Origin: Nymphaea colorata
Lineage: Eukaryota; Streptophyta; Magnoliopsida; Nymphaeales; Nymphaeaceae
Assembly: GCF_008831285.2 (NCBI RefSeq)
Contig: NC_045146.1
Span: forward strand, 9,436,972-9,500,971
Reading direction: 5' to 3'
DNA: 64,000 nt
Shown here: piece by piece, positions 35,490 to 47,059 of the stretch
Layout of the letters: each line of letters begins with the position of its first letter
Numbering within the stretch: the stretch's first letter is position 1
Program-made: the position numbers and the translations under genes
The notes under the pieces: model-generated
What the model was told of the DNA's origin: nothing
What the model saw: only the letters and a program-made list of their open reading frames with translations
The model's database searches: none

Positions 35490-36254
35490 GTGTAGTTTCT
35501 GTTAAACATGGCGTGGTTCAGTTATTTCATGCTTTCTAGATAGATTTAATTGAAAAGTCTTTTAGGGATGTGAAACAGGTATCCCACTTCAATCCCTCTC
35601 TTGTTATCTAACCTGCTCCCATTTTAGCAAAACCCTACACAGTCTATTCCAAGTCTATGAGACCAAACTACGCGTGCTTCTGTTGGATCAAGGGTTAATT
35701 GCATCAAACCTCGATTCTTAAGCAAATGAACTCAGATCTTATAATTTGGATTTGGATCTAATTTTGAAGTAGATTTGGATATCTGACCAAACCCTAAACT
35801 TGGATCTAAAACTTTGAACTTAGATCATGGATCGTGCAATTGAATCAAGTAGGTTTTGGATCTCAAACCCTAGCCGAGTTACAAACTGGATCTAGATCAA
35901 CGCAGTTTCAATTTGGATTATGAATCATGATATTGGATCTTGATATTTGATGGCAGACCTTAGAGTCCAAACTTTAGGGCTTTTAAGTCCATATTCTTAA
36001 ACCATGGAAACTGGGTCTCACCAATACTTGAACTTAGTTTAGAGTTAGATTTTCATTTGCATGGATTAATGTTGAGTAGGAGCATAAACAAAGTTTCTCA
36101 ATCATATAATCAGTTCCGGTAATTTCAAGTTTGAAGATATGCAGAGATTTTAAAACACCAAGACTTTCCAAAGCCTAGGACATATTTGTTTATATTTTGA
36201 TAGGTCAGGATGATGATCAGAAGTTAGACTTAGGCCATAAAATATGTCGTTAGA
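35490..36254. other. No gene; GGATCT-rich sequence
   Basis: 35680-35960 repeats the words TTGGATCT, AGATCTAG and GGATCTAA at irregular spacing, as also seen near 2500, 37921-38395 and 49000-49260. It looks like LTR-derived or satellite-like sequence; no coding match. Confidence 0.35.
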
Positions 36255-36262
36255 CTGATTTC

Positions 36263-36683
36263 TAGGGTTGCAAAATGAGTCGAGCCAGCTCAAGGTCAAC
36301 TCGAACTTGCTCATCTAAACTCGACTCAAATTCGACCCATTTATAAACAAATCGAGCTCGAGTGCAAATATATGCTTGCAATGTTAAACGAGTCGAGTTT
36401 GAGTTGTAAGAACTCAATTTGCTCAACTCAGCTCGACTACATAATAAATGTCGAATTATGATGAGAAAATACTTAAACGAGTGGTTACCAATCCAGTTAA
36501 TCAAGTTGACGAATTAAACAGGTTAAAAGACATAAGACATGTTAAACCTAAATAGTCGAGTTCAAGCTCAATGTTGTATTGTCGACTCCAGCTAAACCTT
36601 GTTCTATTGAGCTAGAGTGCTTTGAGTCGAGTGGAAGTTGAGCTGGCCCAACTTGAGCTCAACTCATCTTGTGTGCAGCCCTG
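36263..36683. mobile_element. hAT-type MITE, 421 bp
   Basis: Ends TAGGGTTGCAAAATGAGTCG and, reverse-complemented from the right, CAGGGCTGCACACAAGATGA: imperfect inverted repeats of the C/TAGGGYTGCA hAT class. Flanking 8-mers CTGATTTC (36255-36262) and CTTATTAC (36684-36691) agree at six of eight bases. The interior is full of TCGAGT/ACTCGA and GAGCTC words. No coding content. Confidence 0.68.
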
Positions 36684-36691
36684 CTTATTAC

Positions 36692-37920
36692 CCTAAATAA
36701 AGGTGTCAAGAATGGTCAAACCTCATGCTGATAGGATGGGTCTCATCTCTTCGATTCTCACACATGGAAAATAGATGCAAGTACAAGTTTTATTTTCCCG
36801 AAACAGTCATATGCAAAGTTGAAAAATTTTGCATGTAAACAAGTAGATTGTGAATGATTAGATGATACTCTTGTTTTTGACATAACAATGAAGATTAATA
36901 CTTATATGTGACAATTTGTCCAGTTTGTAAACATGAACCATCACTCACTGTATGGCCTTTTTTGTAGCACACTTTTGTATGATTAGACTATAGATAACTT
37001 TAAGTGATTGTTTAAAGTCTTTATAGAAGCAATGAGTGGAAGAACCTCCAAATTACTTGTAAATGGTGAAAAGGTAATAGCAAGTCAACATCTTATATAG
37101 TTTAAATGCATATTTTGCCTCTATCTTTGGTACATTTTCCAAAATGCAACAAAGAACACAGTCACATAGTCAAAGTAAGATTTGAGTGAAAGTTTTGCGA
37201 TGTCCATACTTCATTCAAAGATGATGAAATATTTCAAATTAGAAATTTAGAACAAATGATAGGTATGTACAACCTTGAATAATATCTATGACTGAAAAGG
37301 TTATATACAAACAAAAAAAGGAAATTAACATAAGAGTGACAATGTTTTTGTGGATATATGATAATCACATAAAGAATAAAATGTAGAAACGATGTCTATT
37401 ATTGTTTAACAATATTTCATTTTGTAGAACAATATTAGTTATTAGTGGTCTTAGACAGAGTGAACTTGAAGAAAGCATGAAAAGATTTAACACGTCCTCA
37501 AACTTTGGGCATAAAAATATTCGCACTGCCTGTAGATTTGCATAGCCCAACTGCATTGAATGGCTTAAGAAAAAGATTATTCAAGTCAGAAATTGTAACC
37601 TAGAAGTACGTATGCGAAATGCATATATGCACAGATGCAATATGGCATGCAAGGGGAAAAGCATTCTAAAAGGAAGGAGGCATTGCGAACACCTTAAATT
37701 TCATTTGGACAAAATCTCCATTTTACCTATAACCTAAACCTTATATTACAATTTTACCACTAACCTGAATCATGGATTCGATCCAATGTTCCAATTTCAA
37801 ATATCAATCCAATCCAAAAACAAGTTAGGTCAGGCCTAAGCCTCAAAAAACCTGATCTAGATCCAAATCGAATTCAAACCCTACCAGTAGATTCATTCCA
37901 GATCCAGATTGTAAATAATT
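36692..37920. other. Intergenic, no recognisable gene
   Basis: AT-rich with no coding match or clear repeat borders. The last ~150 bp change into GATCCAAA-rich sequence that leads into the minisatellite. Confidence 0.4.
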
Positions 37921-38395
37921 AGATCCAAAATTTCACTTTTGCATCCATTCAGATCCAAAGCATTACTTTCTGATTCATTTCGATCCAAACTATCTTTTTC
38001 AGATCCATTCAGATCCAAACTATCACTTTCAGATTCACTTGGATCCAAACCATCTTTTTCATCAATTTAGATCCAAAACATCACTTTCAGATCTATTTAG
38101 ATTCAAACTATTTCTTTCAGTATCGATATAGATTCAAACTATCACTTTCAGATCTATTTGGATCCAAACTATCTCTTCCGGATCAATTTAGATCCAAAAT
38201 ATCACTTTAGGGTCCATTTGGATCCAAACTATATTTTTCAGATCCATTGGATCCAAACTATCGCTTTTGGATCAATTTAGATTCAAACTATTACTTTCAG
38301 ATCCATTTGGACCCAAACTATATAAAATGCAGATCCAAACTATCACTTCGGGTCCATTTGGATCTAACTATCTCTTTTGGATCCATTTCAAGTGT
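37921..38395. repeat. Minisatellite, about 30 bp unit, about 16 copies
   Basis: Tandem units close to GATCCAAACTATCACTTTCA plus GATCCATTTG. Units tend to alternate between a TATCACTTT type ending CCATTTGG and a TATCTYTTT type often ending TCAATTTAG, which gives a ~60 bp higher-order period. Single units are shortened (near 38310 and 38385). Copies have diverged, so the array is not recent. Confidence 0.88.
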
Positions 38396-39589
38396 TGATT
38401 GTGTTTGGAAAGTGAAGATTATATCTTTATATGTAGCAATTCATCTTGGGGGCAATGGAAAAATATATCTTGATACGGTCACAGGTTGACAAGTGTTCTC
38501 TTATTCACTTTGCCCTTAGTCTTTGGAATGCCATGTTGAGAAAGGTTAAACATGCTAACTCTCAAGAGGTTAAGAATCACAAAAATTTCTTAAATTAACC
38601 ACTGCCTTTTGCAGAATAAACCATGCTGAATGTACATCTGGAATAGGTAAAATTCTATGACCGAAATTAATTTTAAAATAGAGAATCAAGATAAGTTTGT
38701 GAATATTCTGTAGATGGGTTCACCACCTGCAATAGAAGTACTAGAATTAAATTAGACACTTGCTAAACGGAATATAGCGCAACAAAACAACGTTGCAGCA
38801 GCATACCATGGTCCAAGCTGCGATACTATATCATAAACAATTTGTTTACAGAACTATTAAAATAAAAAAAGATTGGTGCATGTACTCGGAGATCAACATC
38901 AAAACCTGAAATCTTCAAAGCCATCTCTTCAATATGGTTGGTCTACACCACAAAACAAAAAGTTGACATATCCAAGCCTGCGAACTTTTCCATCTTCCTC
39001 TTGTAGTAATTTGGCAGCGAGGCCACCAAAATCCTGCTCCACCACACGGCCAGAGCTTAACAAAAATAATTGAAGGTGCATAATCGTGAGCTTTGAGGAT
39101 CAAATGCACAAGCTTCAGTGACGGAAAAGCACTGCTAGATAAACTTAATGTACTGAAAATCTGTTGCAAGGAAACACGCGAAGCTTCACATATGATGATA
39201 GAAAAGCACTAGCTATCATTCTGATATCATATTCGTTACATCCACTATTTTTCAAATTTTAATTAAATTACACTTAGCTCCAAAGGTATGTATGCTAGGA
39301 TAGCACTTACTTTCAACTTTTACAAAATGGGATTCCACAAGCACCATTAGAGGTCGTTTGATTGCTGTCCACTGGGACAGGACAGAGGGTATAAGAGACA
39401 ATGAAACCAAGCAAGAGTAGGTGAGCTGAGGGAACAACCACAAGGAAAAACTTTGAAAGAGTGCCGGAGTTCAGTTGGCTTCCCAACTTCAGATACCTTC
39501 ATTGTTCTCTAGACCACAGAGCTTTCCCTTATCATGGCACACAATGTAGTGGCTAGTTACTTCACCTCAAAATACTATCACCAAAACAA
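38396..39589. other. No recognisable gene
   Basis: Open stretches near 38915-39169 (minus) look faintly coding but match no known family. Nothing else could be supported before the gypsy relic. Confidence 0.35.
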
Positions 39590-41110
39590 GCCCGGTGGTA
39601 GAACTTTTTGGCTAAGTTTCACTACATGTTTATGCACCAGGTTTGCAAGTACAATGCAGCTGTTGATGCATTTAGTGGAGTAGAGTAGTGACAAGTGATC
39701 TTCTGGAACACCTCAGACAGGTCACCTGTATCGACCTAGTGAAGAAATAGATGGTGGAACGTGTGCAAACACTTCTAGCTCTAAAACAGAATCTTGTATG
39801 CGGATAGGGCACAGGTCAATGTCTCAGTTTTTGGCAGCTTAAGTCATACCATACTTTAAGAGTTGCACAACACTAAGTGGATTGGACATCCAAGGCAGGA
39901 TAAAAATTATGTCTTAGTTAATTGTTCCTACTTTGAGCCAAGGTTTCTACGCCACTTTTGTGCATCTACCTTATGTATTAGTAGGATAAGGTGGACCAGC
40001 AGAGACAAGTAGGACTGTTGAATCTATTGCCCATGCCATAGCATCCATGACAAAGTGTTTCCATGCACTTCATCACGCCTGCCAAAAGTGGATGGTATAT
40101 CTTCAATCTTAATAGTGCTCGATCACTTCTCCAAGTAGAGGGGTCTTTCTCCCTATGCCTCATCATTGCTCAACAAAGGAAGCAGTTAGGCTATTTCTGC
40201 GAGATGTTGTCAAGCTTTGGGAGTGCCTTAGGGCATTGTCAGCGATCGAGGTACTTGCTTTCCAAATGGTTCTAGATGAATTTGTTCGGCTTGCTGGGCA
40301 CCAGACTCAACTTTAGCACAAACAATCATCCACATAATGATAGACAAACTGGAATGTTGTACTGAAGGAGTACCTCAGGCACTTTGTGATGACGAACTAG
40401 AAGAACTGGTGTTCTCTTCTAGACATTGCTCATTTTTGTTGCAATCTGCAGCAGACTTGAGTGATAGACAGCAGTTCATTTGAGGTAGCCAATGGCTATC
40501 AACCTTTGACTCCTATGGACTTGGTGATGGATAAGAAAAACAAGTGCCCAACAACGACATTGATTGTGCAGGAGCACCAGGAACGGCTCAATAATGCCAA
40601 GGCCTACCAAGCCAAGGTCGTCCATGACATGAAAAAGATGGTTGACTGACATAGGAGGGCCCTTATGATGAGGTGATGCTCAAGCTAATGTTGCAGCTTT
40701 GGAAGAAAATCATCCGAGAGGTGGCACATCATGGTATGGTTCCATGGTACGATGGTTCCTCCCATGTCGTGCGAAGGGCTGATGGTTGTGCTTATCAATT
40801 AAAGCTAACAACTCAAATCAAGTCTTACCCGGTGTTCCACATAAGCATCCTGAAGCCCTTCTATAAGGACGATCAAGATGCTGACCAGCTGAAGCCTATT
40901 GGTGCCCCTCCAAGCATGAGGATGCAGTTCAAGCATGAGGTTGAGAGGATATTGGACCATTGACTAAAAGGACATAATAAGTTTATTGGGAGTTCCCTGT
41001 GAAATGGAAAGGCTCTCAGATAGTGAGAACGGTTGGAACAAGACAACTCCCTCTAGTAGTTCAATGATCAAGTGTTACACTACCTCTCTTGTGCGATAAT
41101 GTTGTTGAAC
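39590..41110 (+). pseudogene. Ty3/gypsy chromovirus relic: RNase H end, integrase, chromodomain
   Basis: Plus strand, several frames. KYNAAVDAFSGVE (39650) is the end of RNase H (usually VADALSR). LHNTKWIGHPRQD (39866) is the H2C2 integrase finger. QRQVGLLNLLPMP (40001) and the MHFIT start of the core follow at 40060. LLGTRLNFSTNNHPHNDRQ (40290) is the later core; SSFEVANGYQPLTPMDL (40467), HQERLNNAKAYQAKVVHDMK (40577), AYQLKLTTQIKSYPVFHISI then LKPFYKD (40790) the C-terminal part; and HEVERILDH..GHNKFIG..NGKA (40935-41010) a chromodomain remnant. No LTR pair was identified. Many stops and frameshifts. Confidence 0.85.
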
Positions 41111-41635
41111 TTAGTGGGTAGAGAAGGCCTGTAACACAAACAAAGACTTGGCCTAGGCAAAGCCTCTTGGTAAGGCCTACCTATTGGCATTGTTGCTTAT
41201 GCTGCTACCTGGAGTTAATTACCTGTGACCTTGTTACTTAGGCCGCTACCTGTAGTTAATTACATGCGGTTTGACCTCATGGTGATTCTTGAGTTAGGTA
41301 AATTGTCTTCATCTGGACCAGGTGCTTGTTAGCATGCGATGAGAACTGGCCAAGTCCTTAGGTAGCCAGTGAATGATGAGGATCCAGTGTCTGCGATATG
41401 GACAAATCTCCTTCGGAGTATGTTGGGAGCAGAGTGTGTTCAGAACTCCCAGGTTAGTGAGTATGCTACAGAAGATGAGAGTCATGTACTAGCTGACTCG
41501 GCCAACTCGTGTAGAGGAGGCATGTGTGGTACACACTGGACCACCCTAGTCGATCGTATCGAATCTTGTGGACAATATGGAACTCTGTTGCAAAGGTTTG
41601 AAAAGCCGAACCACTTCTATCTTTGAAAATCAAAC

Positions 41636-42312
41636 TGTTGGGTCGGGTCCAGCCTCAAGAGAGGACCCGACCTGAACCGACCTGTCACTTAAGCGACGAG
41701 CGGAGGAAAAAGGAGGGCACTCGATGGTGCCCTTCTCTCGTACGTCTCTATCTCTTGTTGTTTCTTTTGGGGGAAAAAGAAAACGGAAGGCTTCTTGTGG
41801 CTGCTCACAGAGGAGAAGGAGAAAGAGAAGAGGAAGGCAAGGAAGAGAAGAAGGAGAGTGTGTGGGTTGATCGGCACGCTAAGAAGAGAGAGGAAATACA
41901 AAGAAGAAAGAGAAAGTGAAGAGAGCCTTCATTGAGTGATTTATTTCTTGTTACTTTGGGGCTCTTTCTTTCATTCGCATAAGAGAGTGTTATTGTTTTC
42001 TTGAGTTCACTGTTTTTCTTAAAACAGTAGGGATATTGCTGCTGGTGTATTTGGCTCCCTTTCTTGATATGTAGAAAGTCTATCTTGTCTGTGGTTTTTT
42101 ACCTCATTATTGAGGGTTTTTCCACGTAAATTGGTGTCTCTTTTTTTTTGCATTATTTAGCATATATCTTGGCATATATTGCTGTAATATTGGTGTTGGA
42201 AATTCGATCTTATGCTCGCAGCCCTGTGATTCCGTTTTTTAGTAGTTTTATGTTAGTTTTGACCTCTTTTATTGTTGTTGAAACATTCCTTTTTGAGAAT
42301 ACGACTATAACA
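41636..42312 (+). repeat. 5' LTR of the copia element
   Basis: Matches 46100-46757 with substitutions and small indels. Near its start GGTCGGGTCC and GGACCCGACC form a perfect 10 bp inverted repeat. A purine-rich stretch follows at 41770-41925. Confidence 0.96.
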
Positions 42313-42315
42313 AAG

Positions 42316-42326
42316 TGGTATCAGAG
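42316..42326 (+). other. Primer-binding site
   Basis: TGGTATCAGAG three bases after the LTR end, complementary to the 3' end of initiator methionine tRNA, as in most plant copia elements. Confidence 0.94.
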
Positions 42327-42368
42327 ACAGGTTAGCACCAGGTTGGTTGTGTGCATTCTTATTGAAGG

Positions 42369-43240
42369 ATGAAGTCGACCCCCACTAGAATGGTCTCTCT
42401 AAATGGAAACAATTAGACCATATGGAAAGCCAAAATGGAAGATTTGCTGTATTATAAAGACCTGTATGCACCCATTGAGAACTAGAAGCCAGCAAATATG
42501 ACAGATGAAAAATGGAAGTTATTAGACAAGAAAACCATTGACACCATCAGACAATGGTTAGATGACTGTGTTTTCCATTTGGTATCCACAAAGACGAGCG
42601 CGAAGTCGTTATGACAGAAGTTGCATGATCTTTACGAGAGGAAAACAACTGGGAACATGGCTTTCTTGATTAGGTCATTGGTAAATTTGAAACTTAGAGA
42701 GAGAAAACCAGTGTTAGAGCATTTGAATGAAGTGCAGAGCATAATCAATCAGTTGTCAGCCATGAAAATGATATTAGATGATGAGTTACAAGCACTCTTA
42801 TTGTTCAGTTCTCTACCCGACAGCTGGGAGACTTTAGTTGTTTCTTTGAGCAACTCCACTTTAGATGGTGTGCTTACAATGAAGCATGTAACGAGCAGCA
42901 TTCTAAATGAAGAGACAAGGTGAAAGTCTCTTGGTATTGGTACTCACAAGTGCTAGTGATGGGAGATAGGGGTAGACAGAAGAACCGTAATAAATGGCAT
43001 GACAGGTCAAATTCTAGATCCAAATCAAAACCCAAGATGACATGTAAATGCTTTCACTGTGGTATTCCAGGGCACAAGAAGACTGATTGCAGGAAATGGA
43101 AAGAAGAAAAAGAACAAGAAAAGAAGAGTCAAGAGAATGTGAAGTCAAAAGAGTACACTGTAGTTGCTTCAGATGATGAGGTAATATTATTTTTATCTGA
43201 AGAAAATGATTGTCTTACAATTCAGAATGGTGATTCTACA
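42369..43240 (+). pseudogene. Copia gag with intact zinc knuckle
   Basis: NYTIWKAKMEDLLY-like start at about 42410 (NN then stop then TIWKAKMEDLLYYKDL), then HDLYERKTTGNMAFLIRSLV and LEHLNEVQSIINQLSAMKM (UBN2-type capsid, 42620-42790), DSWETLVVSLSNS, and after a frame change the CCHC knuckle CFHCGIPGHKKTDC at 43050. Stops occur at 42481 and 42612, the second at a conserved tryptophan. The knuckle residues are all kept. Confidence 0.86.
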
Positions 43241-44570
43241 TGAATTTTAGATACTGAGGCATCATATCATGCCACACCATGTAGAGACTTGTTCTTAACC
43301 TATAGTGATACTTCGAAGATTGTTGGGATATGAGATGTTTGCATTGAGACGAACACAAGATGCAAGTTGACTTTGAGAGATGTAAGACATGTTCCAGAAC
43401 TTAGAATGAATTTGATTTTTCCAGGAAAATTAAGTGAAGATGGATATTATACTTCGTTTAGTCAGTCTGGTTGGAAACTGACAAAGGGGGCACTAGTGTT
43501 GATTAGAGGTGACAGATTTGGCTCTTTGTATGAGATGAAGCCTCGAATAAGTAATGTGGATGTCAATGCAGTTACTGCTGATACTTCGTCAGATTTGTGG
43601 CATAAGAGGTTAGGTCACATGAGTCAAAGTGGAATCGATTTGCTCACGAAAAAGAATTTGTTACCAAAAGCAGATGGTGCACAGTTATTTCCCTGTGATC
43701 ATTGTATGGTTGGTAAGTTGCATCAAATTTCCTTTCAGAAGAAGCACTTTTCAAAAACTAAAGACGTTTTAGATTTAGTTTATTCAGATGTATGTGGACC
43801 TATAAATGTGACATCTAAAGGTGGAGCATCCTATTTTGTCACATTTATTGATGATGCATCTAAAAAGGTGTGAGCGTTTACAATGAAAAGCAAAAGTGAA
43901 GTAAGTTGTATCTTTATGACTTTTCATGCAGCGGTTGAGCGCGAGACTGGTAAGAAGATGAAGAGACAGAGTACAGATAATAGTGGTGAGTACATAGCAT
44001 CTTTTTTACGAGATTATTGTCTAAAGCATGATATTAGACATGAAAAGACAGTTCCTTATACTCCACAACATAATGGAGTTGCAGAAAGGATGAATAGAAC
44101 TATAATTGAGAGAGTTAAAAGTTTGTTATATAGCTTTAAGTTGCCAAAGTATTTTTGAGCAGAGGCAATGCATACTGCAGTTCATTTAATAAACAGGTCT
44201 CCTTCAGTGCCTCTAGATGGAGATATTCCACAGAGAGTTTGATCAGATGAAGAAGTTAAGTATGATCACCTCATAGTTTTTGAATGAAAAACTTTTATGC
44301 ATGTACCTAAAGAACATAGAACCAAGCTAGATGATAAAGTTATTCCTCTAATATTTTTTGGTTATGCAGATGATGAATTTGGTTATAGGTTATGAGATCC
44401 AAAAAATAACAAAATCTACAAGAGTCGTGATGTTGTCTTCAGAGAGGATCAGACAATCGAAGATGTCAAGGGTGACAAACAATCAGGTGTGAATGCTACT
44501 GGTGTTCATGAGCCAACCTATGCAAAACCTGAAAAACTTTCATCTGAGCATGGTGAGATTGATGAAGATG
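43241..44570 (+). pseudogene. Copia protease and integrase, broken by TGA codons
   Basis: Protease ILDTEASYHATPC at 43244 (D-T-E where D-S-G is expected). Gag-pre-integrase DLWHKRLGHMSQSGIDLL and CDHCMVGKLHQISF at 43590-43730. Core DVCGPINVTSKGG and VTFIDDASKKV to 43870, then STDNSGEYIASFL, TPQHNGVAERMNRTIIE and INRSPSVPLD. Integrase catalytic aspartates and the N-G-V-A-E glutamate region are visible. In-frame TGA codons at 43241, 43871, 44156, 44240 and 44393 each sit where relatives have tryptophan; a further TGA is near 44284. Confidence 0.88.
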
Positions 44571-44759
44571 TAGATTAAGAGGAAAGAGAGGCAGATGAGC
44601 AGAATACAGATGGCAGCACTATGGAGACTCAAACTGATCATGAGCATGAGTTGGAAGGGGAGCTTCCTTCTCATTCAGAACCAATTGAGGAGCAATTGGG
44701 AAGAGGTAAAAGAACATGTATACCATCTACTAGATATTCTACGATGAATATATTATGTT

Positions 44760-46046
44760 TATAGATAATAGAGAGCCAGAATTCTATAAAGATAGTGCAT
44801 AAAGACGAATGTATTAAAGCTATGCAGGAATAGATGAATTCTTTGTATAAGTATCACACTTTTGATTTGGTAGAGCTACCAAAAGGTAAAAAAGTGTTGC
44901 AAAACAAGTGGGTCTACAAGCTTAAAAATGAAGGTCAAGGCAAGTTGAGATACAAAGCTCAGTTAGTGGTGAAAGGTTTCAAGCAGGAAAGAGATATTGA
45001 TTTTGATGAAATTTTTTCTCCTATTGTTAAAATGTCATCTATCAAGATAATACTTGTTTGGTGGCATGTCTAGACTTGAAGTTAGAACAGTTAGATTTAA
45101 AAATCTAGAGGAAGAAATCTATATGACACATCCAGAAGGTTTTGTGGTTCTTGTGGTTGTCAGGAAGAAACACATGGTTTGTAAGTTAAAGAAGAGCTTG
45201 TATGGACTTAAACAAGCACCTTGACAGTGGTACAACAAAATTTGATGCATTTATGATAAATCAAAGGTATCGCAGGTCAACTGTAGCTCATTGTGTCTAC
45301 ATCAGAGACTTTTCATCAGGTAACTTTATTATCTTGTTGTTATATATAGATGACATGCTTATTGTTGGACAAGACTGTCAATTGATTAGTCAATTGATGA
45401 AGGATATGGGTAACTTCTTTGATATGAAAGACTTGGGGCCAGCACAACAATTGTTAGGCATGAGGATTGTTCATGATAAGAAGGAGTATTGGGCAGCAGT
45501 GAAGTGGATCCTAAGGTATCTTAAACATACTTACAATTACTGTTTATGTTTTGGTGAATCTAATACAGAGATACAAGGATTTGTTGATGCAGACATGGCA
45601 GGTGACTTGAACTCTATAAAGTCTCTTTCTGGTTATGTCTTTACTTTTGCAGGGGGAGCTGTATCATGGCAGTCTAGGTTGCAGAAGTGTGTTGCTCTTT
45701 CCACTAAAGAAGCGGAATATATTCCAACAACTGAAGCTAGTAAAGAGTTGTTGTGGATGAAGAGTTTTCTTCATGATATAGGCCTTAGTTAGAAGACCTA
45801 TGTGTTGCATTGTGATAGTCAAAGCGCCATACACTTGGCGAAGAATTCAATGTTCCACTCAAAGACCAAGCACATTGATGTCAGATATCATTGGATTCGT
45901 GATGTGCTTGAGCAAAAACTGATTCAGTTAGAGAAGATACATACAGAGAAGAATCCTGCAGATATGATGACGAAGTCTTCACCTAAAGAGAAACATGACA
46001 TGTGTAGAGACTTAGTTGGGATGACTGCCTTTAAGGCAGTGTATTA
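44760..46046 (+). pseudogene. Copia reverse transcriptase and RNase H with internal deletion
   Basis: RT start MNSLYKYHTFDLVELPKGKK at 44834, then FKQERDIDFDEIFSPIVKM to 45040, frame-broken to 45200. The polymerase box appears as YIDDMLIVGQD at 45345. MKDLGPAQQLLGMRI is at 45425. Directly after VHDKK (about 45483) the frame continues with EYWAAVKWILRYLKHT, skipping the ~90 residues that normally lie between. RNase H follows with TEIQGFVDADMAGD, STKEAEYIPTTEASKELLWM and, after a stop at 45790, LHCDSQSAIHLAKN and SKTKHIDVRYHWIRD. The end EKNPADMMTKS lies just before the polypurine tract. Confidence 0.87.
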
Positions 46047-46088
46047 ATTTTTGTTCATTTTGCAGGTATGTTCCCTCTCTTGAGGCTT

Positions 46089-46099
46089 GAGGGGGAGTT
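46089..46099 (+). other. Polypurine tract
   Basis: GAGGGGGAGTT immediately before the TG of the 3' LTR. Confidence 0.88.
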
Positions 46100-46757
46100 T
46101 GTTGGGTAGGGTCCAGCCTCAGGAGAGGACCTGACCTGATTCGACCCATCACTTAAGTGACGAGCGAAGGAAAAAGGAGGGCACTCGATGGTGCCCTTCT
46201 CTCTTACGTCTCTCTCTCTTGTTGTTTCTTTTGGGGGAAACAAGAAAACAGAAGGCTTCTTGTGGCTGCTCACAGAGGAGAAGGAGAAGAGGAAGGCAAG
46301 GAAGAGAAGAAGGAGAGTGCGTGGGTTGATCGACACACTAAGAAGAGAGAGGAAAGACAAAGAAGAAAGAGAAAGTGAAGGGAGTCTTCATTGGATGATT
46401 TCTTTCTTGTTACTTTGATTAGCATAAGAGAGCGTTATTTTTCTCTTGAGTTCACTGTTTTTCTTAAAACAGTAGGGATATTGCTGATGGTGTACTTGGC
46501 TTCCTTTCTTGATATATAGAAAGTCTCTCTTGCCCATGGTTTTTTACCCCATTATTGGGGGTTTTTCCACGTAAATTGGTGTCTCTTGTTTTCTGCATTA
46601 TTTAGCATATATCTTGGCGTATATTGCGGCAATATTGGTGTTGAAAATTCGATCTTATGCTCGCAGCCCTGTGATTCCGTTTTTTAGCAGTTTTATGTTG
46701 GTTTTGGCATCTTTTATTGTTGTTGAAACATTCTTTTTGGGGCATACGATTATAACA
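46100..46757 (+). repeat. 3' LTR of the copia element
   Basis: Second copy of the LTR; the hairpin arms near its start have changed here (GGTAGGGTCC, GGACCTGACC). The target duplication CAAAC follows directly. Confidence 0.96.
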
Positions 46758-47059
46758 CAAACTTGGGTGGGAAAAGGTGGGACTGGCTCCTTCAATGGAA
46801 GGCGAGCAGCCCGAAGAAATGACATGTGGTTGCTGCTAGAGTGCCATTCTTACTTCTCGCTTGTCCATTTGTAATTTTAGTAATTTCGTAATAATATAAA
46901 GACATGCTTACATAAGGTCATCCTTCGGACCTTGGGAAGGCATGTAGAAAAGCAACTGTACAATCATTTTTGTTTGAATGGAAGAAAGGCATCAACTTTA
47001 AAGAACTAAGCAAGTGATTGGTAGAGAGAGATGCTAAATGAGATGAGTTATACTTCATC

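Larger units (their letters stand above)
41636..46757 (+). mobile_element. Ty1/copia retrotransposon, complete structure, inactive
   Basis: Two LTRs (41636-42312 and 46100-46757) share TGTTGGGT starts and TATAACA ends, with a perfect 5 bp target duplication CAAAC (41631-41635, 46758-46762). The primer site TGGTATCAGAG is at 42316 and the polypurine tract GAGGGGGAGTT at 46089. Gag, protease, integrase, RT and RNase H follow in copia order. The reading frame is broken by TGA codons at conserved tryptophans and by an RT deletion. The LTR copies differ at scattered sites, so the insertion is not recent. Confidence 0.97.

Noticed and set aside
41623-46378. R/E/K-rich frames in both copia LTRs as genes
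   Set aside because: They lie in the purine-rich part of both LTR copies and are by-products of composition.
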